Assembly (NCBI GenBank): GCA_008692225.1
Contig: VICG01000010.1
Location: 1 to 64,000 of the forward strand
Origin: Monilinia fructicola
Lineage: Eukaryota; Ascomycota; Leotiomycetes; Helotiales; Sclerotiniaceae
Direction of reading: 5' to 3'
Length of the DNA stretch: 64,000 nucleotides
Part shown: positions 37,186 through 50,982 of the stretch, one piece after another
Layout of the letters: every line of letters starts with the position of its first letter
Position numbering within the stretch: position 1 is the stretch's first letter
The notes under the pieces: generated by a model
Told to the model about the DNA's origin: nothing
The model's database searches: none
Seen by the model: only the letters and a program-made list of their open reading frames with translations
Position numbers and translations under genes: made by a program

Positions 37186-38199
37186 ATGAATAAGACTACT
37201 ACTATATTACTTCTCGGCGGTACAGGAAAAGTAGCCCGACGAATCGCTCCCCTTCTCTCGGCGGATGGATATCACGTTATTCTAGCGTCGCGGTCCGGAT
37301 CATCTCCCACATCGTTACCAAAATACGAAAGGGGTGAAATTTGACTGGTTGGACATCGATACTTATGATAACCCTTTCTGTATCTCACCTAACGGCAATG
37401 GTGAGGGGAAAGAATATTTCGATCAAGGCTGTCTTCATGATATCTCCTCCGGTTCTTGATGCACTTCCCCTAGCTAAAAGGTTTATTGATCGAGTGATGG
37501 AGAAAGGGAGTGAGAAGGATTGTATTTTTGAGTGGGAGTATACAGCATTGTGGAGATGGACCAATGTTGTCTCAAATTTCGGAATATATCAAAGGGAAAG
37601 GGAGTGATTTCAATCGTCTTGATGAGTCGATTAATTTCGATCTCAATGCTGTGAAATGGACCGTACTAAGGCCAAGTTGGTTCATGGAGAATCTCTCGGA
37701 GATGCATCACTTATACACGATACGCGACGAAAAATCAAATAGTTTCAGCCACAGGCACAGGCAAAATACCTTTTGTGAGTGCGGAAGACATCGCAATTGT
37801 GGCATATAAGGCTTTGATCGGGAAGAGAATTAATGGTATGGAAAGGGAATTGGCGGGGATGGAATTATTCTTAAGGGGAGATCAATTGTGGTCATATGAT
37901 GATATCGCATCAATTCTGACAAGAACACTTGGAAGGAAAATTACCCATGTGAATATGGACGAGAAAGATATCGTCAAGGGGATGGTGGATGGGGAGTGGA
38001 GGAAGATTTGGCCAATGTTTTGGTAGAACTTGATATTGCGGTTAAGAAGGGTGAAGAGGCCACGTTGGGTGGGGATTTGAAATTGATTCTTGGGAGGAGG
38101 GGGAAGGGATTGATTGAGTATCTTGAAGAATGTGCGAGGAGTGGGATATGGGATACAAAAGGAGATGTGGAAAGGGGGGATACTAGGTTTAGCGAATGA
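37186..38199 (+). pseudogene. NmrA-like NAD(P)-binding oxidoreductase, multiply frameshifted
   Basis: The ATG at 37186 starts MNKTTTILLLGGTGKVARRI, a Rossmann GxxGxxxR motif of atypical SDR/NmrA proteins, followed by HVILASRSG. Further family pieces are GVKFDWLDIDTYDNPF, SIKAVFMISPPVLDALPLAK, RRIVFLSGSI, VKWTVLRPSWFMENLSE, SAEDIAIVAYKAL, and GEEATLGGDLKLILGRRGKG. They resemble fungal dehydrogenases of the festuclavine/agroclavine-dehydrogenase-like group. Reading them as one protein needs five frame changes: extra bases near 37330, 37410-37425, 37509 and 37730-37734, and one missing G in the run at 37991-37994. There are no other lesions. It is therefore either a young pseudogene or an intact gene seen through assembly indels. 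An unspliced alternative cannot restore it. Confidence 0.7.
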
Positions 38200-39441
38200 T
38201 GAGTGTTGGGAGTGATATCCAGATTCATGATTCAGGAAAGGGGATTTATTCAATAGTATTACATGCATACATCTTGTCACGTTTTCCATCTTATATTGAC
38301 AATCGTTTTCACTTGCAACCAATGTTTGCTCTGTTACTCTGTTGTCAAATTTTTCAAACAAAGGAAATGAGGTATGAAGTGAAGCATGAATTGAGTGAAG
38401 GTAGATCGAGGCACTCATACCATAACTCAAATATTCCTTGATCCCCCCCAGCCTCCCCCATTCAGCTTTTCAATAAATGAACACATGAATGCTGACATTC
38501 CTATCTAAATCATCACCAACCGTTGGAGTAGATGGCAAAATCCATTAAACAATTACCCAGTTGCCCAACTAGGAATCCGCAAGAAGATACAGAGCAGGAG
38601 AAGGGTTTCATATTTATTGGAGCAAGCAGAGTATCCATCCATGTGAGTTGGGGAGATGTAGTTTTGAAATGGTGGGTTGGGAATAGTGTATCTATTTGTT
38701 GTTTTTATATACCTATGTAAGCGTATCTAAGGTGTGATTGGGATGTGATTGAGATGTGATTGAGATGTGATTGAGATGTAGAAATCATGAAAAGAGATGA
38801 TAGCGGAGAGGAGATGGAGATGGAGATGGAGATGGAGACGGAGACAGAGTGGGCGACGGGAAAGGCAAAGAGTGGATTGAATACGCCCTGTTTACTACAT
38901 CACGTACTCTAGTACATACTCGTAAGCAAGCAGGCAACCACAGTGGAAGAATGAATGAATGTCAGCATATATATTTAATCTTTCCAATTTTCTTCAATGT
39001 GATGAGAATGAAGGTAGGTAGATATCAATGTGTATATGAACATGTATATGAAGATGAAGTTCAATTATCTTTTTTGTTCACGGCTGATATTGTTAAAATT
39101 CATATGAATATAGAGCACGGTTGCGATATTCTTCTCATCATTTTGGCAACTGCCTGCCTGCCTGCCTTCCCGCCATGAAACCTCACAGGGGGAGGGAGGC
39201 ATTGACTCATAGATGATGATGACTCTTCTTTCTTGGTTTGTTTGGTTATTTGTTTCCCATTTCAAATGTATTCTTTTTCTTTTTGTTTATCTGCTTCTCA
39301 CCTTCTCTTTTGTAATTTTACATACTAACCAAGACACCCGAAATCTTTCATGAAAACGAATCTTTATTGCTGTTGTTGTTGTTGTTGTTGTTGTTGTTGG
39401 TGTTGTTGGTGTTGGTGTTGATGTTATTGTTGTTGCTGTCA

Positions 39442-39488
<47 letters not shown>

Positions 39489-42400
39489 GCCATCCAAGTG
39501 GATTTCATCATATCTATAAACCATGTCTCTGGAATAGCTACCAGATAATGAGTTGATATGAATCCTCACATGGAATTACTATCTGAGACTTTTCAAACAG
39601 CCGAGTCATGCAGGCACAGTTTAAATAATATCATTTCCCAATTCACGAATCAATATTGAAAGATTCTCACAGTGCGATATAATCTTACATCCCTCCCGGA
39701 TGAGAGCGATGTTGAGCGTGAATATCCGAAATTTCAATATCGATCCAACAATTCAACTTTTTCTCAGATTAGCTATCAATCCGTAAGAGGTCAATACGTA
39801 TCTTGGTTCTAAGTCATGACGGAGGAATTCCCGTATTGATGTAAACGATATCCTTAATACTCATGGGTATATTCCTTCATCTGCAAGTCAGAACCTAAAG
39901 TTGAAGGGTGCATCACAAACATGTTATGATTTGTATGTATGGGAATCATTTGATTGATCGAATTCATTATTTTACGCCGCTCGGTATCTTTGCCTGTCAG
40001 CTTTGAAATAAGCGCCGGATAGAAGTAGCCTGTTAGAAATTAGCTGTTAGTAACTTGGCTACAGAAATAAGCATAGGACTTTCTCTTTCTCTCAGCCTTC
40101 ACCGACTTGGTGTTGAATTTGATGATCTCGATGGGTCTGTAATACTGTATTGTAGGTCAAATTATCAATATTAACACTTCTTTACTCTTGGCAAGTCAGT
40201 GCAACGTTATGTTTTGTTTGGCTTCGAAGGTTAACTGTAAGTGGCCGGTATCCGAAGATTCTTGGGGAGAAAGCTTGGGAAGCTTCGCCTCGGGCTTGCA
40301 GATTGTATCTGCTTGGAAGCTTGGGTGGCTGTTGTGTGATGATGATTATTTCTATTGATATGGAGGGGTTCAGAGTCGAAAGGACAGCGAGTAGATAAGT
40401 ATCTAATCGTGAGATAGCCTAATTGGATACTATTAGTTCTTTCTGTCTACTATAGCTTAATCCACCTCTCAGGTCTCTTATCAATATCAATCACCTCTCC
40501 TTCATCATATCATGATGATAACCTCTCAAGCAAGATTAGTGCACTGAGTACAATACAAGTAAAGTACATCTCACCTCCATCTCATCCATCTCAAGTCTGG
40601 GTCAAAAAGAGGAGCATTACCTGTACTGTATTGACTAGTACCTGTCTCGGAACCTCCTCCATTTACTAGTACCCGTTCGTACCTAATGTTCCCAGAAGCA
40701 TGCCTCCGTATATATATATGTACCTATTATTAGTTGCATGGTGTTTGTTTTACAGGAACTTCTATACTCCGTACAGAGTACAAATATCAAAAAGTATCTA
40801 CAGTATCCATGGATCGATTCACTGTATCCCACTTCTTCCTAGTTCCCAGTATTTCGCCATATCTTACTTTCTTATCGTAACTGAAAAAGAAAATGGACCG
40901 AGGTGATGAGGATTTATATCTCGGTGAATGATCCCCCATCGGGTATCAATTTTAAAAGGCCTTCGCTAATCCTATCCACTCATCGATCACGACATTCACA
41001 TCTAAATCCAGTGCTTCATCTGCTTCCAGGTTATCTAGGTACCTACTGTATTTTCAAATACCTAGCTAACTCCGATGACCTTTCTCGAAGTTTATGAGAT
41101 CCCGAGCATTGTTTCCCGCCACCATGATCAAACCAATGATCGATCGATCATCTTGGTATGTAGAGAAAGGAGAGAGAGAAAAAGAAAAAGAGAAAAAAGC
41201 TTGTTGATTAGAATTGACCAATAAATATAAAAAGGCAACAGGCGGCGACTCATGAATACATGGGCCCAAATACATTGAATCATTTGAATGAATGTTAAAC
41301 TGCTTACTGTACTTCTCATACTGCCCCGTAGGCTCGGTAAAGTATCAAATTTTAATTTGGCAGGTCAAGGTAACGAACTCAATTGCTCCAATCCATTCAC
41401 TCTGATGCATTCTCGTATAGTACGCCTACGGAGTAGTCATTCATGCCAGTCTCGTTTTTGACAGCTTGACTAGTGTGATAGTCTCATACTATATGATACC
41501 TAGGTACTACCTACTGTATGTTGGGAGCCTAGTCTATGGTAGAATGTTCCTGTCCCTGTCCCAGCTCAGTCCCAGTCGCGTGGTATGGGAGAATAGTGAG
41601 CCGAGTTCATCGCTGTATTAATTCCCGAAATCCCCCAAAGGAGTCTAAAAGCTTTGTTCGCCTCTTATTGCTGTACTCCATTGCTGACTTTTTGCTGCTC
41701 CCGCGACTAAATCTCTTATCGGTTTTCCTGCTTGGCGATATTCTTAACCCCTTGGCAACAAACGTTACCTTCCTATTGTGGAGTAAGGAGATTTCAATTC
41801 GTTGGTGATGAATTCCCTTGACAAATGGGAATGCTTTCGTTTAATGAGTTTTGATAGAGATGAAAGGGAAGCACGGTTTAAGGTGGATTTTTGGGGTAAA
41901 TACTGGATTTTGATTGTGTGATGAGAGGGCTGGCAAGGTGGAGAGGGGTATCTTTTTCTGTCCCTCTGGTGGATGTTGCATTGGAAGTAGTACTGAGTCT
42001 GTCTCTACTCGTACATGTCTAGGATAATTGTTCTGCATGCAGGACAGTTCTCCATCCTGTCGTGCCATCCATCGGGTGAATACAGGGTAAAATACAGAAC
42101 TAGCTGTAGTCAATACACAAGAGTGCTACCAATCCACCCTCCCTCGACTACATTTGCCACACACAAGGAGGAAGCCTTGTCGATTTAGAATCTGGGGTCC
42201 AAGTTTACATCTTCTAGAATGATTTGATACGGCCCATGATTTGTTCCGTGCGTTCAATATCACCTACTCACCTTCCTATCTAGGCGATCTCCGTAATGGA
42301 TCAACATTCGAACAGGTTGAAATATGCTGGTGTGGGAGCTCGTACCAGCTGATAAGGGTGCCGATTGGTATGGCATGTCCGTACGTTAGGACAGAATACG

Positions 42401-42640
42401 GTCCCATGCTAGCTAGTTGTGCATGCAAGAAGCATGCGACGTTCTCCGAATTGGTTGGTGCTAGGATGGTGAATGGGGGATGTGGTGAATTTAGGTGTTG
42501 TAGCTCGCTATGCTTGTTATTCCATGGAGACTGCAGCAGTATATTTAATTCTCGTGTTTCCCCTCCTCGTGGGTTTGCTCTGTAGTCGCACTTCTTACGA
42601 CCGCTCTCTTTACGTGTTGTGATCAATCAACCTCGCAATC
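38200..42640. other. Long gene-poor interval
   Basis: About 4.4 kb with no supported gene. It holds GTGATTGAGAT repeats (about 38735-38780) and GGAGAT repeats (about 38813-38845). A TGT/GTT trinucleotide run is at about 39367-39490; its bottom strand reads poly-Asn or poly-Thr and is not a gene. TACGGAGTA words occur at 40765-40773 and 41427-41435. Frames at 41536-41808, 41841-42113 and 42241-42626 show no domain and overlap on opposite strands. The right end is the promoter of the PTR2 gene. Confidence 0.55.
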
Positions 42641-44799
42641 ATGGGTAGGTCTTAACCTTTTCCATTGATCACGCTCGTCCATCTCCATTTTGACGCATTC
42701 TTTTACTGATTACTGACATCTTACGATAGTTGCACAAGAGAACGTCACGGCCGACATCCAAAGCGCCATTGGTGGTGATGCCACTCTGGCTATCGATGAC
42801 AAAGGATCCCTCGTTCACACAGTCTCACGACAACGTCACCCTACCGTTGGAGTCGAACCTGAAGCTGCCATAGTTCACGCGGAAGGTCAGGGACACGAAC
42901 ATATTGACCCAGAATTAATTCCCACCGAGGAAGAGAAGAAGACTCTCCGAAAAGTAGCCGGAAAACTTCCTACCATCACTTACCTAATTTGTGCTGTTGA
43001 GTTCGCTGAGCGAGCTTCTTACTAGTATGTTTTCCCTACACTTTGCGACGATGACGCCTTTTGCAATATTGATGACGAAATCCACCTTCTAACATGATTC
43101 ACTTCCAGTGGTTGCAATGGTCTCTTCAACAACTACGTCAACAGAGTTCTTCCCGTTGGTGGAAACGGCTATGGCGCACCACCACGTGGAACAGAACAAA
43201 CTGCCGGTGCTTTAGGTCTTGGTACGGTCAAAGCAACCGCCACATCTCAATCATTCTCCCTTCTTGCATATGCACTCCCATTGTTCTTCGGATGGCTGGC
43301 CGATACCAAAACCGGTAGATTCAAGATTATTTGCTGGGGAGTAGCAGTATGCGGTGTTGCTCACATTCTCATGTGTGCGAGTGGTGCTCCTAATCTATTA
43401 GCGAGTGGAGGTGCAAAAAGCTCCTTTCTTTTTGAGTGTTTATACTTTGGCTATTGGTGCTGGTAAGTTCTCTCCTGATTCAAGACTTCAACGCCAGTAC
43501 ATTAATGTTTTGACAGCTATGTTCAAACCTAATATCGCCCCTACACTTCTCGATCAAATGCCAAACGCAGTTCCCGTTAAGAAAACTCTCGCATCCGGTG
43601 AAGTGGTTATTGTTGATCCAGAATCTACTACCGAACGGGTTGTACTTTGGTTCTACCTTATCGTCAACGTTGGTGGTTTCATGGGTGTTCCAACAGCGTA
43701 TACCGAAAAATACATCGGCTGGTGGCTGTCATTCCTTCTCCCACTTCTCCTCTACCTTCCTCTTCCATTCCTTCTATGGTTCATGCGCAAACGCCTCATC
43801 TTGTACCCACCAGGAGGATCTGATCTCGGAAATGTCTGCCGCGTCGTCGGTATTTGCTTTAAGAGAGGAGGTGTAAGGAGCCTCTTCACTCGCAAAGGAG
43901 GATTCTTCGAGCCTGCCAAACCATCCAATATCGCTAAATCCAACCACATCATTCAAGTCCCATGGAACGACGGATTTGTCGATGACGTGAAGCGTACATT
44001 CGAAGCTGCTGGAATCTTCTGCTTCTTCCCTATCCAAAACATTAACGATAACGGTCTCGGTGGTTCCGCTAGTGCCCTCTCAACTATGTTGAGTACAAAG
44101 GGTGCCCCTAACGATGTTATGAACAACTTCAACTCTCTCTCCATTATTGCTGTTGCTCCAATTCTCAACTACGTTCTCTACCCCTTCTTGAGAAAGCGCA
44201 ATGTCCACTATGGTCCAGTAGCAAGAATCACCACTGGATTCTTCCTCTCCACCTGCAGTGGTGCCGCCTATACCATCCTCAACTACTACGCCTACAAGGT
44301 TGGACCTTGTGGACGTTACGGATCTTCTGCAACCTGTGTTGATGCCGAGGGTGTCTCTCTCGTCTCAGATATCTCCGTTTGGTGGATGGGTATCCCTTAC
44401 GCCATCGGTGGTATTTCCGAACTCTTCGTCAACGTTCCCGCATACGGTATTGCCTATTCCAGAGCTCCCGCCAACATGAGAGGTCTCGTATCTGCTCTTA
44501 ACTTGTTTACTCAAGCTATTGCTTACGCTGTTGGTCTTGCATGTGCTGGTGTCATCAAGGACCCATACCTCACTTGGGATTTTGGTGCGCCAACCATCAT
44601 TGGTCTCATTATGATGATCAGTTTCTATTGGCTTTACAAAGATATCGACAAGGAAGAATACAGACTTAGTCACAATGACGAGGCAATGCATGTTGCCGAT
44701 CAACCAGTTCACGATGAATTGAGTTCAAGTGAAAAGGTTGCTCCACCTTCTTATGACAATGAGAAGGGAGGTGCCAGAGATCATAAGACTGAGCTTTAG
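42641..44799 (+). CDS. PTR2: PTR2-type proton-coupled oligopeptide transporter
   Basis: Exons are 42641-42644 (only ATGG), 42730-43024, 43109-43462 and 43517-44799. The product is about 644 aa after one correction. It belongs to the POT/PTR family, which imports di- and tripeptides with protons at the plasma membrane. Signatures include LICAVEFAERASYYGCNGLF (the PTR2 motif EFAERASYYG), GWLADTKTGRFK, MFKPNIAPTLLDQM and FQTAC-equivalent late helices such as GISELFVNVPAYGIAYSRAP. About 12 membrane spans are visible. The N-terminal ~85 residues and the charged C-terminal tail (YDNEKGGARDHKTEL) are cytosolic. A frame change occurs in the A-run at 43415-43419 (five A where four fit), between LLASGGAK and APFFLSVYTLAIGA. 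The four-base first exon is unusual but phase-consistent. Confidence 0.9.
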
Positions 44800-46907
44800 A
44801 AGATAAGAAGCGAAAAAGTTTATTGCTGATGAGGGAATAAGGGGTTCGGGGATTCTGGGGTTTTTGGTGTGATGATGATTTCTATGATACCGTATGATAG
44901 TATGATTTTGATATAGGGGTGATGGGCTCAGGAAGGCTAGATGCTTGTGAGCTATCGCTGGGGATAATTACTTCTTAATGACATTCTTTCGATTATGTAC
45001 TTGTTTACCCTTGATGTGATTCTTATTCTTGATATGAGCTGTCCATCCCATGTTGGGTATCGGTAACAACTGCTGGTATTGTGCAGACATGATTTGTTCC
45101 CTTTATTACTGGTTGAAGTAGACACCAGAGTAATTTAGAATCTGTATTTCCCCGTAAATTTGGAATTGGAAGGATTTTTCTTGCCTTACAAGTATGATTC
45201 CAAGACATAGCGCTGCAATATAGCTACCATCTCCACGGAAAGATAAAGCACACTCAACAGAATCAATGTCGCATCTGCTATCTGCCTCCAACTTGTCAGC
45301 GATTCCATAGGTTTGAATAAAATATGCATGCACAGAACTATCCTTTTCGCCCCACTTTATGATTACTCTCCAATTCAAGCAACCTACCCATCAATGATAA
45401 ACATATATTTATGAATCCTCAACAGCAGATCTATCTTGAAAGTACCTTCAATCAAGTTAGGATCAATCACCTCGAAGAAATCCTGTCATGTGCAAATTAC
45501 CGTTGCGGGGATAGTATACCATCAGCTTGGGGTCCAAAGTGACGATCGATTCGACGACTCAACAGATTCCGAACCAAGTCCGAAGATACAATTTTCCGTA
45601 TCAAAGATGGTCTTGAATTTAGGGATGTCTAATATTGAGTCAAGTAGGCGAGCAGTCGAGCATCTTCTGAAGCCAGTCGATCTGAAGGTATTCTACCTCT
45701 ACCTAATTTAGTACCGACTTTCACCCCACGTTATGTGGAATTTTTTGTATGTCATTGAAGATATTATCTCATCAGGTTAGGAGTTGACACTTGATGACAA
45801 GAGATGAGAATACTATGGGGTTGGGTTGCAGCTGACTTTTGTGGACTGAAAATATCTTCCCCTATTCCTTCGTTTGTTTCTCCCTGGGCTACATTCATCA
45901 CTGTTCATCTCCCAAACCTTGAGAATTTATAATTCGATACACTGATATGAAGGTAAAAAGTATATTGCAAATGTTCTAGAAAGGGTATAGGGAAGGAAAC
46001 CAAACACGATAAATTCGCATTTCCTCCCTTCCCAAGGTATTCGCCAGATACTAAATCATGAAGCATTCAATTCACAAGGTGATCTTATGGCGTATTATAG
46101 TAAACAACCATACTGCTACCGCAAGAAATGGAATCGGTGCAAACGTGGAAACCCTAATGTCTTCTGCCTCGAGAGGTATACGCACCATGATATTCTAGAT
46201 ATAGTCTGGCCAAATAAACGGTATTTTGACAACAGTCAAAGATGCCCCGTACAAACCAAGATAAATGAACCCGAAATCTACAAGCACTACTCGCATAGCT
46301 ATTCTAAGAAACATTCCCCAATGAAAGGAGCGCCAAGTAAAGATTTCAAGCAATGAATATTCTATTGGTCCAAGCGAATACCACAACTAAGAGATAGATT
46401 TAACCTCAATCTTCCGTTTGTACTAACTTCGCGAAGGGAGTTTCTGACAGTGAATCGGACAGTAAAACCGGAGAGTCACACCTTTGGGATGTACATCCCC
46501 CCATGGAGAGATCCATGGATTGAATTTGGATATATTCACCACAGGATCTTATTGAGGTTGTGGTGAATAATGGTAGATTTGGGTAGGGATATCAGGCAGG
46601 TCTCAAAACGAATTGGAGTCTGATAACGAAAATCGGGCGAAGTAATAAAAGAACCACTTGGGTTGAAGGGGGCAATGGAAAAAGGGATGTGCCATATGGT
46701 TTGGTGTTTGGCAATGGAATTATGTTAGCTGAGATGTTCAAGAGACTCAAATGTAGAATTGAACTGATCAGGGAACCAAGGTAAAGCTCCTCTCCTGAAG
46801 TAACCATAGCAAAACTCGAATATTTGTATTATATTACCAATTTCTACTCCGACGCTAGGCAATGCTGCGCTTCCCGAACTCCAATCCCAAATGACTAACA
46901 CTTTTGA
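44800..46907. other. Intergenic, no gene recognised
   Basis: 2.1 kb between convergent genes. Frames at 45436-45711 and 46087-46356 (top) and 45106-45378 (bottom) have no recognisable motif, and the bottom one overlaps intergenic AT-biased sequence. They are not supported as genes. Confidence 0.5.
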
Positions 46908-48337
46908 TCAAAATCTGAATATTGTCAGCAAAAATCCCTAGATACTATTTTCAATCCGAACTTACCGTATCTCATAAGACCCTGCTCTAGTCATATATCT
47001 TACCCATTTTACACTCGAGTAATTATTCTTTTCGAAAACCTTCAAATATCTAACCAATAGCCCGGAACTTGTGAACATCAACAAGCTAAAGTTCAAACTT
47101 AATGGCGGTCTTGACCACGCCTTTTGGTTCGTCATGCTTGTCAACGTAGCTTCTGCGCTCAAGACAAATTCATTCTGTCCAGTAAACCTTGGTATCTTCC
47201 ATATGATAACATTCTCCTCCGGTACATATTTTGCCTTTCCTTGAGTACATCGATCGGTGATTCGGGCAGTATTTAGAGGCGTGGGTATCTTGACAACGAC
47301 GTTAGTTGCGAATAACTTGCTACCATAATTGGCTCGTATCGCAATACTGTATTCGACCTTCGTTTTACCAACTTCGTTTACAATCGCATGAATCTTGAAT
47401 GGCAGATTGACATTCTCGGTGGCTCGATACCGCATAAGTTCGAATTCTCCATCGGGAGGAATGAATGAAATGATTCTATCAGTATCGAACTTTCCCAGCT
47501 TTACACACTGGTGAAATTGGCAATCTTCCAGAGTAACACTACCCGCTGCTGCTTTGGTAGCCTTGGTACCCATACGATTTCCGGATGGTAAGGATGAAAG
47601 ACTATCGCCATCTAACAATAATCGGTCGTTTAAACCAAATTTGCACTCTGGTGTACCGGAAAGATATGCTCTCATAACAATTTGACCATTTACATCGGCT
47701 CGTAGAACAGTTCCTGTAGCCGACATTAAAAGATTGACATCTTCAATGACATCTTACAAAAGCTTCATTCTTCCTGTATTTCACATCCGCTTTTCTCCAT
47801 GATAAAGCTCCGGTTGCTTGCATTGTGATCTTCGCCGAGTCCTCCATGGTTCGTTCTGACTTGACACCTTCCGTTGTAATGTACATCTTCAAAGTATCCG
47901 TCTCTGTATTCTGGGGGTATCCAAAATCCAAGATTTCTATGTCGCAGACTCATTAGCTCTTGTAATAATTAACAATTGCAGCTTGCGCATTATACTCACC
48001 GTCTAACAGTTCATATACCAGCACGAAATTATTCTTGACTGCTTCTTCATCAAATTTCCCAAAGTATCCCTTTCCCAGCGCAATCAACCTATACAAGAAT
48101 TCGAATACTAGGGCAGCATTTGCATTACTTTTTGGTAATAGCGACTAAGTATATATTCTCGTGTTTGACATGACTGAAGGTTGTACTTCCTAAAGTCAGG
48201 ATTGGTGAGCGAACTTGAGCATTGGATATGACCTGAATTCGAAAGACATCAGCGAGTCTCGGTCGGCAATCATTTCGAAATGCGCGGAAGATCAAATTCT
48301 CTCCCTTTTGGTTGAAGATCAATATGCCGGATAGCAT
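46908..48337 (-). CDS. APM4: AP-2 adaptor complex mu subunit
   Basis: Exons are 48000-48337, 46966-47936 and a 7-nt terminal exon 46908-46914 (ATTTTGA, giving ...EIRF stop). The product is about 437 aa, the normal family length. This clathrin adaptor subunit binds tyrosine-based cargo signals during endocytosis at the plasma membrane. The N-terminal longin-like domain is [20 protein letters not shown] through [10 protein letters not shown], then [20 protein letters not shown]. The C-terminal mu-homology domain has [53 protein letters not shown] and [20 protein letters not shown]. Two single-base insertions break the frame: a five-base T-run at 48129-48133 and TT at 47754-47755. As an otherwise perfectly conserved gene, it is probably intact in the organism. 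Confidence 0.92.
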
Positions 48338-48820
48338 TTTGATTGTATGTGGGAGGTGGGAGGTGGTAGGTGGTAAGTGGTAAGTGGATGGATGGATGGA
48401 TGGATGGATGGACAAAGCTTTGAGGTGTTGAAAGTCTGAGTGAGGTTCAAGATTTGAGGTCTAAGATCTGAGATATAAGGATAAGTAAGGAACCTGGTAG
48501 GTAAGTGAAAGAGTCGAGAGCTTTGAGGTGGGTAAGATAGGTACTAGGTAGGTGTTCATTAACTGGTATTGGCTGGTATATCCATGGATGGATTGGCTGA
48601 TACAATTATCGACTGTACGAAAGAGAATGCGAGAGTCTTGGAATGCTCAACTAACCTTGGAACTCTCTTACCTGCTGCACGTTCAATATTTCTTTATTTA
48701 CCGAGCATTCTCCTTAAACAGCATAGGTGGTAGCATATGTAGTAGCATAGTACAGGATATAGCATTCAGGGGTTTCGAAAGATTCCAGTCAACAACAAAC
48801 TGCACAGCCAGTAAAGTTAT

Positions 48821-48853
<33 letters not shown>

Positions 48854-49183
48854 GAATGTATGTATATGTGGATATACATATAGATGGAATACAAATCATT
48901 TGTCATACAATAAACTATCTATCACTTTCTTCAATAGTCGTTTCGCATTCCTTCGTAACATCTAACCAATCTAAAAGCTCAAGGTCTAGTAACTTTCCCT
49001 CTCACGTCGAAACTTCGTCTCAATTATAATCTCTTCATCATATCTCTTCATCACAAGTCTATAATAGTCTATACTTGCACACATGAGTAATTGCTAGCTG
49101 TACATGAAGGAGGTATTGACGAAGAAACCCAGAAAAAACCAAGTGCACATCATCGCCCCATTATCTATTCACAAATAATCTAT
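48338..49183. repeat. Intergenic with microsatellites
   Basis: (GGAT)n occurs at about 48386-48412 and (CA)n followed by (TA)n at about 48821-48852. GTGGGAGGTGGGAGGTGG runs lie in the AP-2 mu leader. There is no gene; a frame at 48552-48965 runs through the CA repeat and is not credible. Confidence 0.6.
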
Positions 49184-50525
<1,342 letters not shown>

Positions 50526-50982
50526 CTTGTCTAAGGACAATTGATGTCAAATAGAGAAGACAGGAAAGTGGTTGAAGTAAAGTTCCAAGGTTATCTTTGA
50601 TTGATATTTCCTCTTCTTACCAACTTCGAACTTCTTCAGTACGGACGGCGGAATCGCTTGTAAGGCTTCTCCGACATTACCGGGGTTTAGTTCTTCCGAC
50701 GGATTGGATTTGGATCAAGGTTGGTTTGGATCCAATGGTCTGGTAAAGTTAGGTAATTGCATTTTTTTATTTCACACAACACGACAACCTCAATTTTGAT
50801 ACCCCGCGATATATTTGAGAACCATCATCACTATCCATTCCATGGATCGACAGACAACCTCATAGATCTTATGATGAGACAGGCACAACTGTCAAAATAT
50901 TAAGGAAAACTGCAGAGATTTGAGAGATTTGAGAGAGCGCACATTCGGATTCACAACCAGCCCAAGGTTCGAGAAAGTCAGA
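50526..50982. promoter_or_regulatory. Shared divergent promoter, succinyl-CoA ligase alpha / ELP3
   Basis: Only 457 bp separate the two start codons, which point away from each other. The ligase 5' UTR intron occupies part of it (about 50535-50631). No canonical TATA box is evident. Repeated GATTTGAGAGATTTGAGAGAG lies at about 50916-50937, just before ELP3. Confidence 0.6.

Noticed and set aside
39287..39569. Poly-Thr and poly-Asn frames
   Set aside because: They come from the GTT/TGT trinucleotide run.
48552..48965. 137-residue frame
   Set aside because: It crosses a CA/TA microsatellite (HTHTHTH) and lies in the AP-2 mu upstream region without homology.
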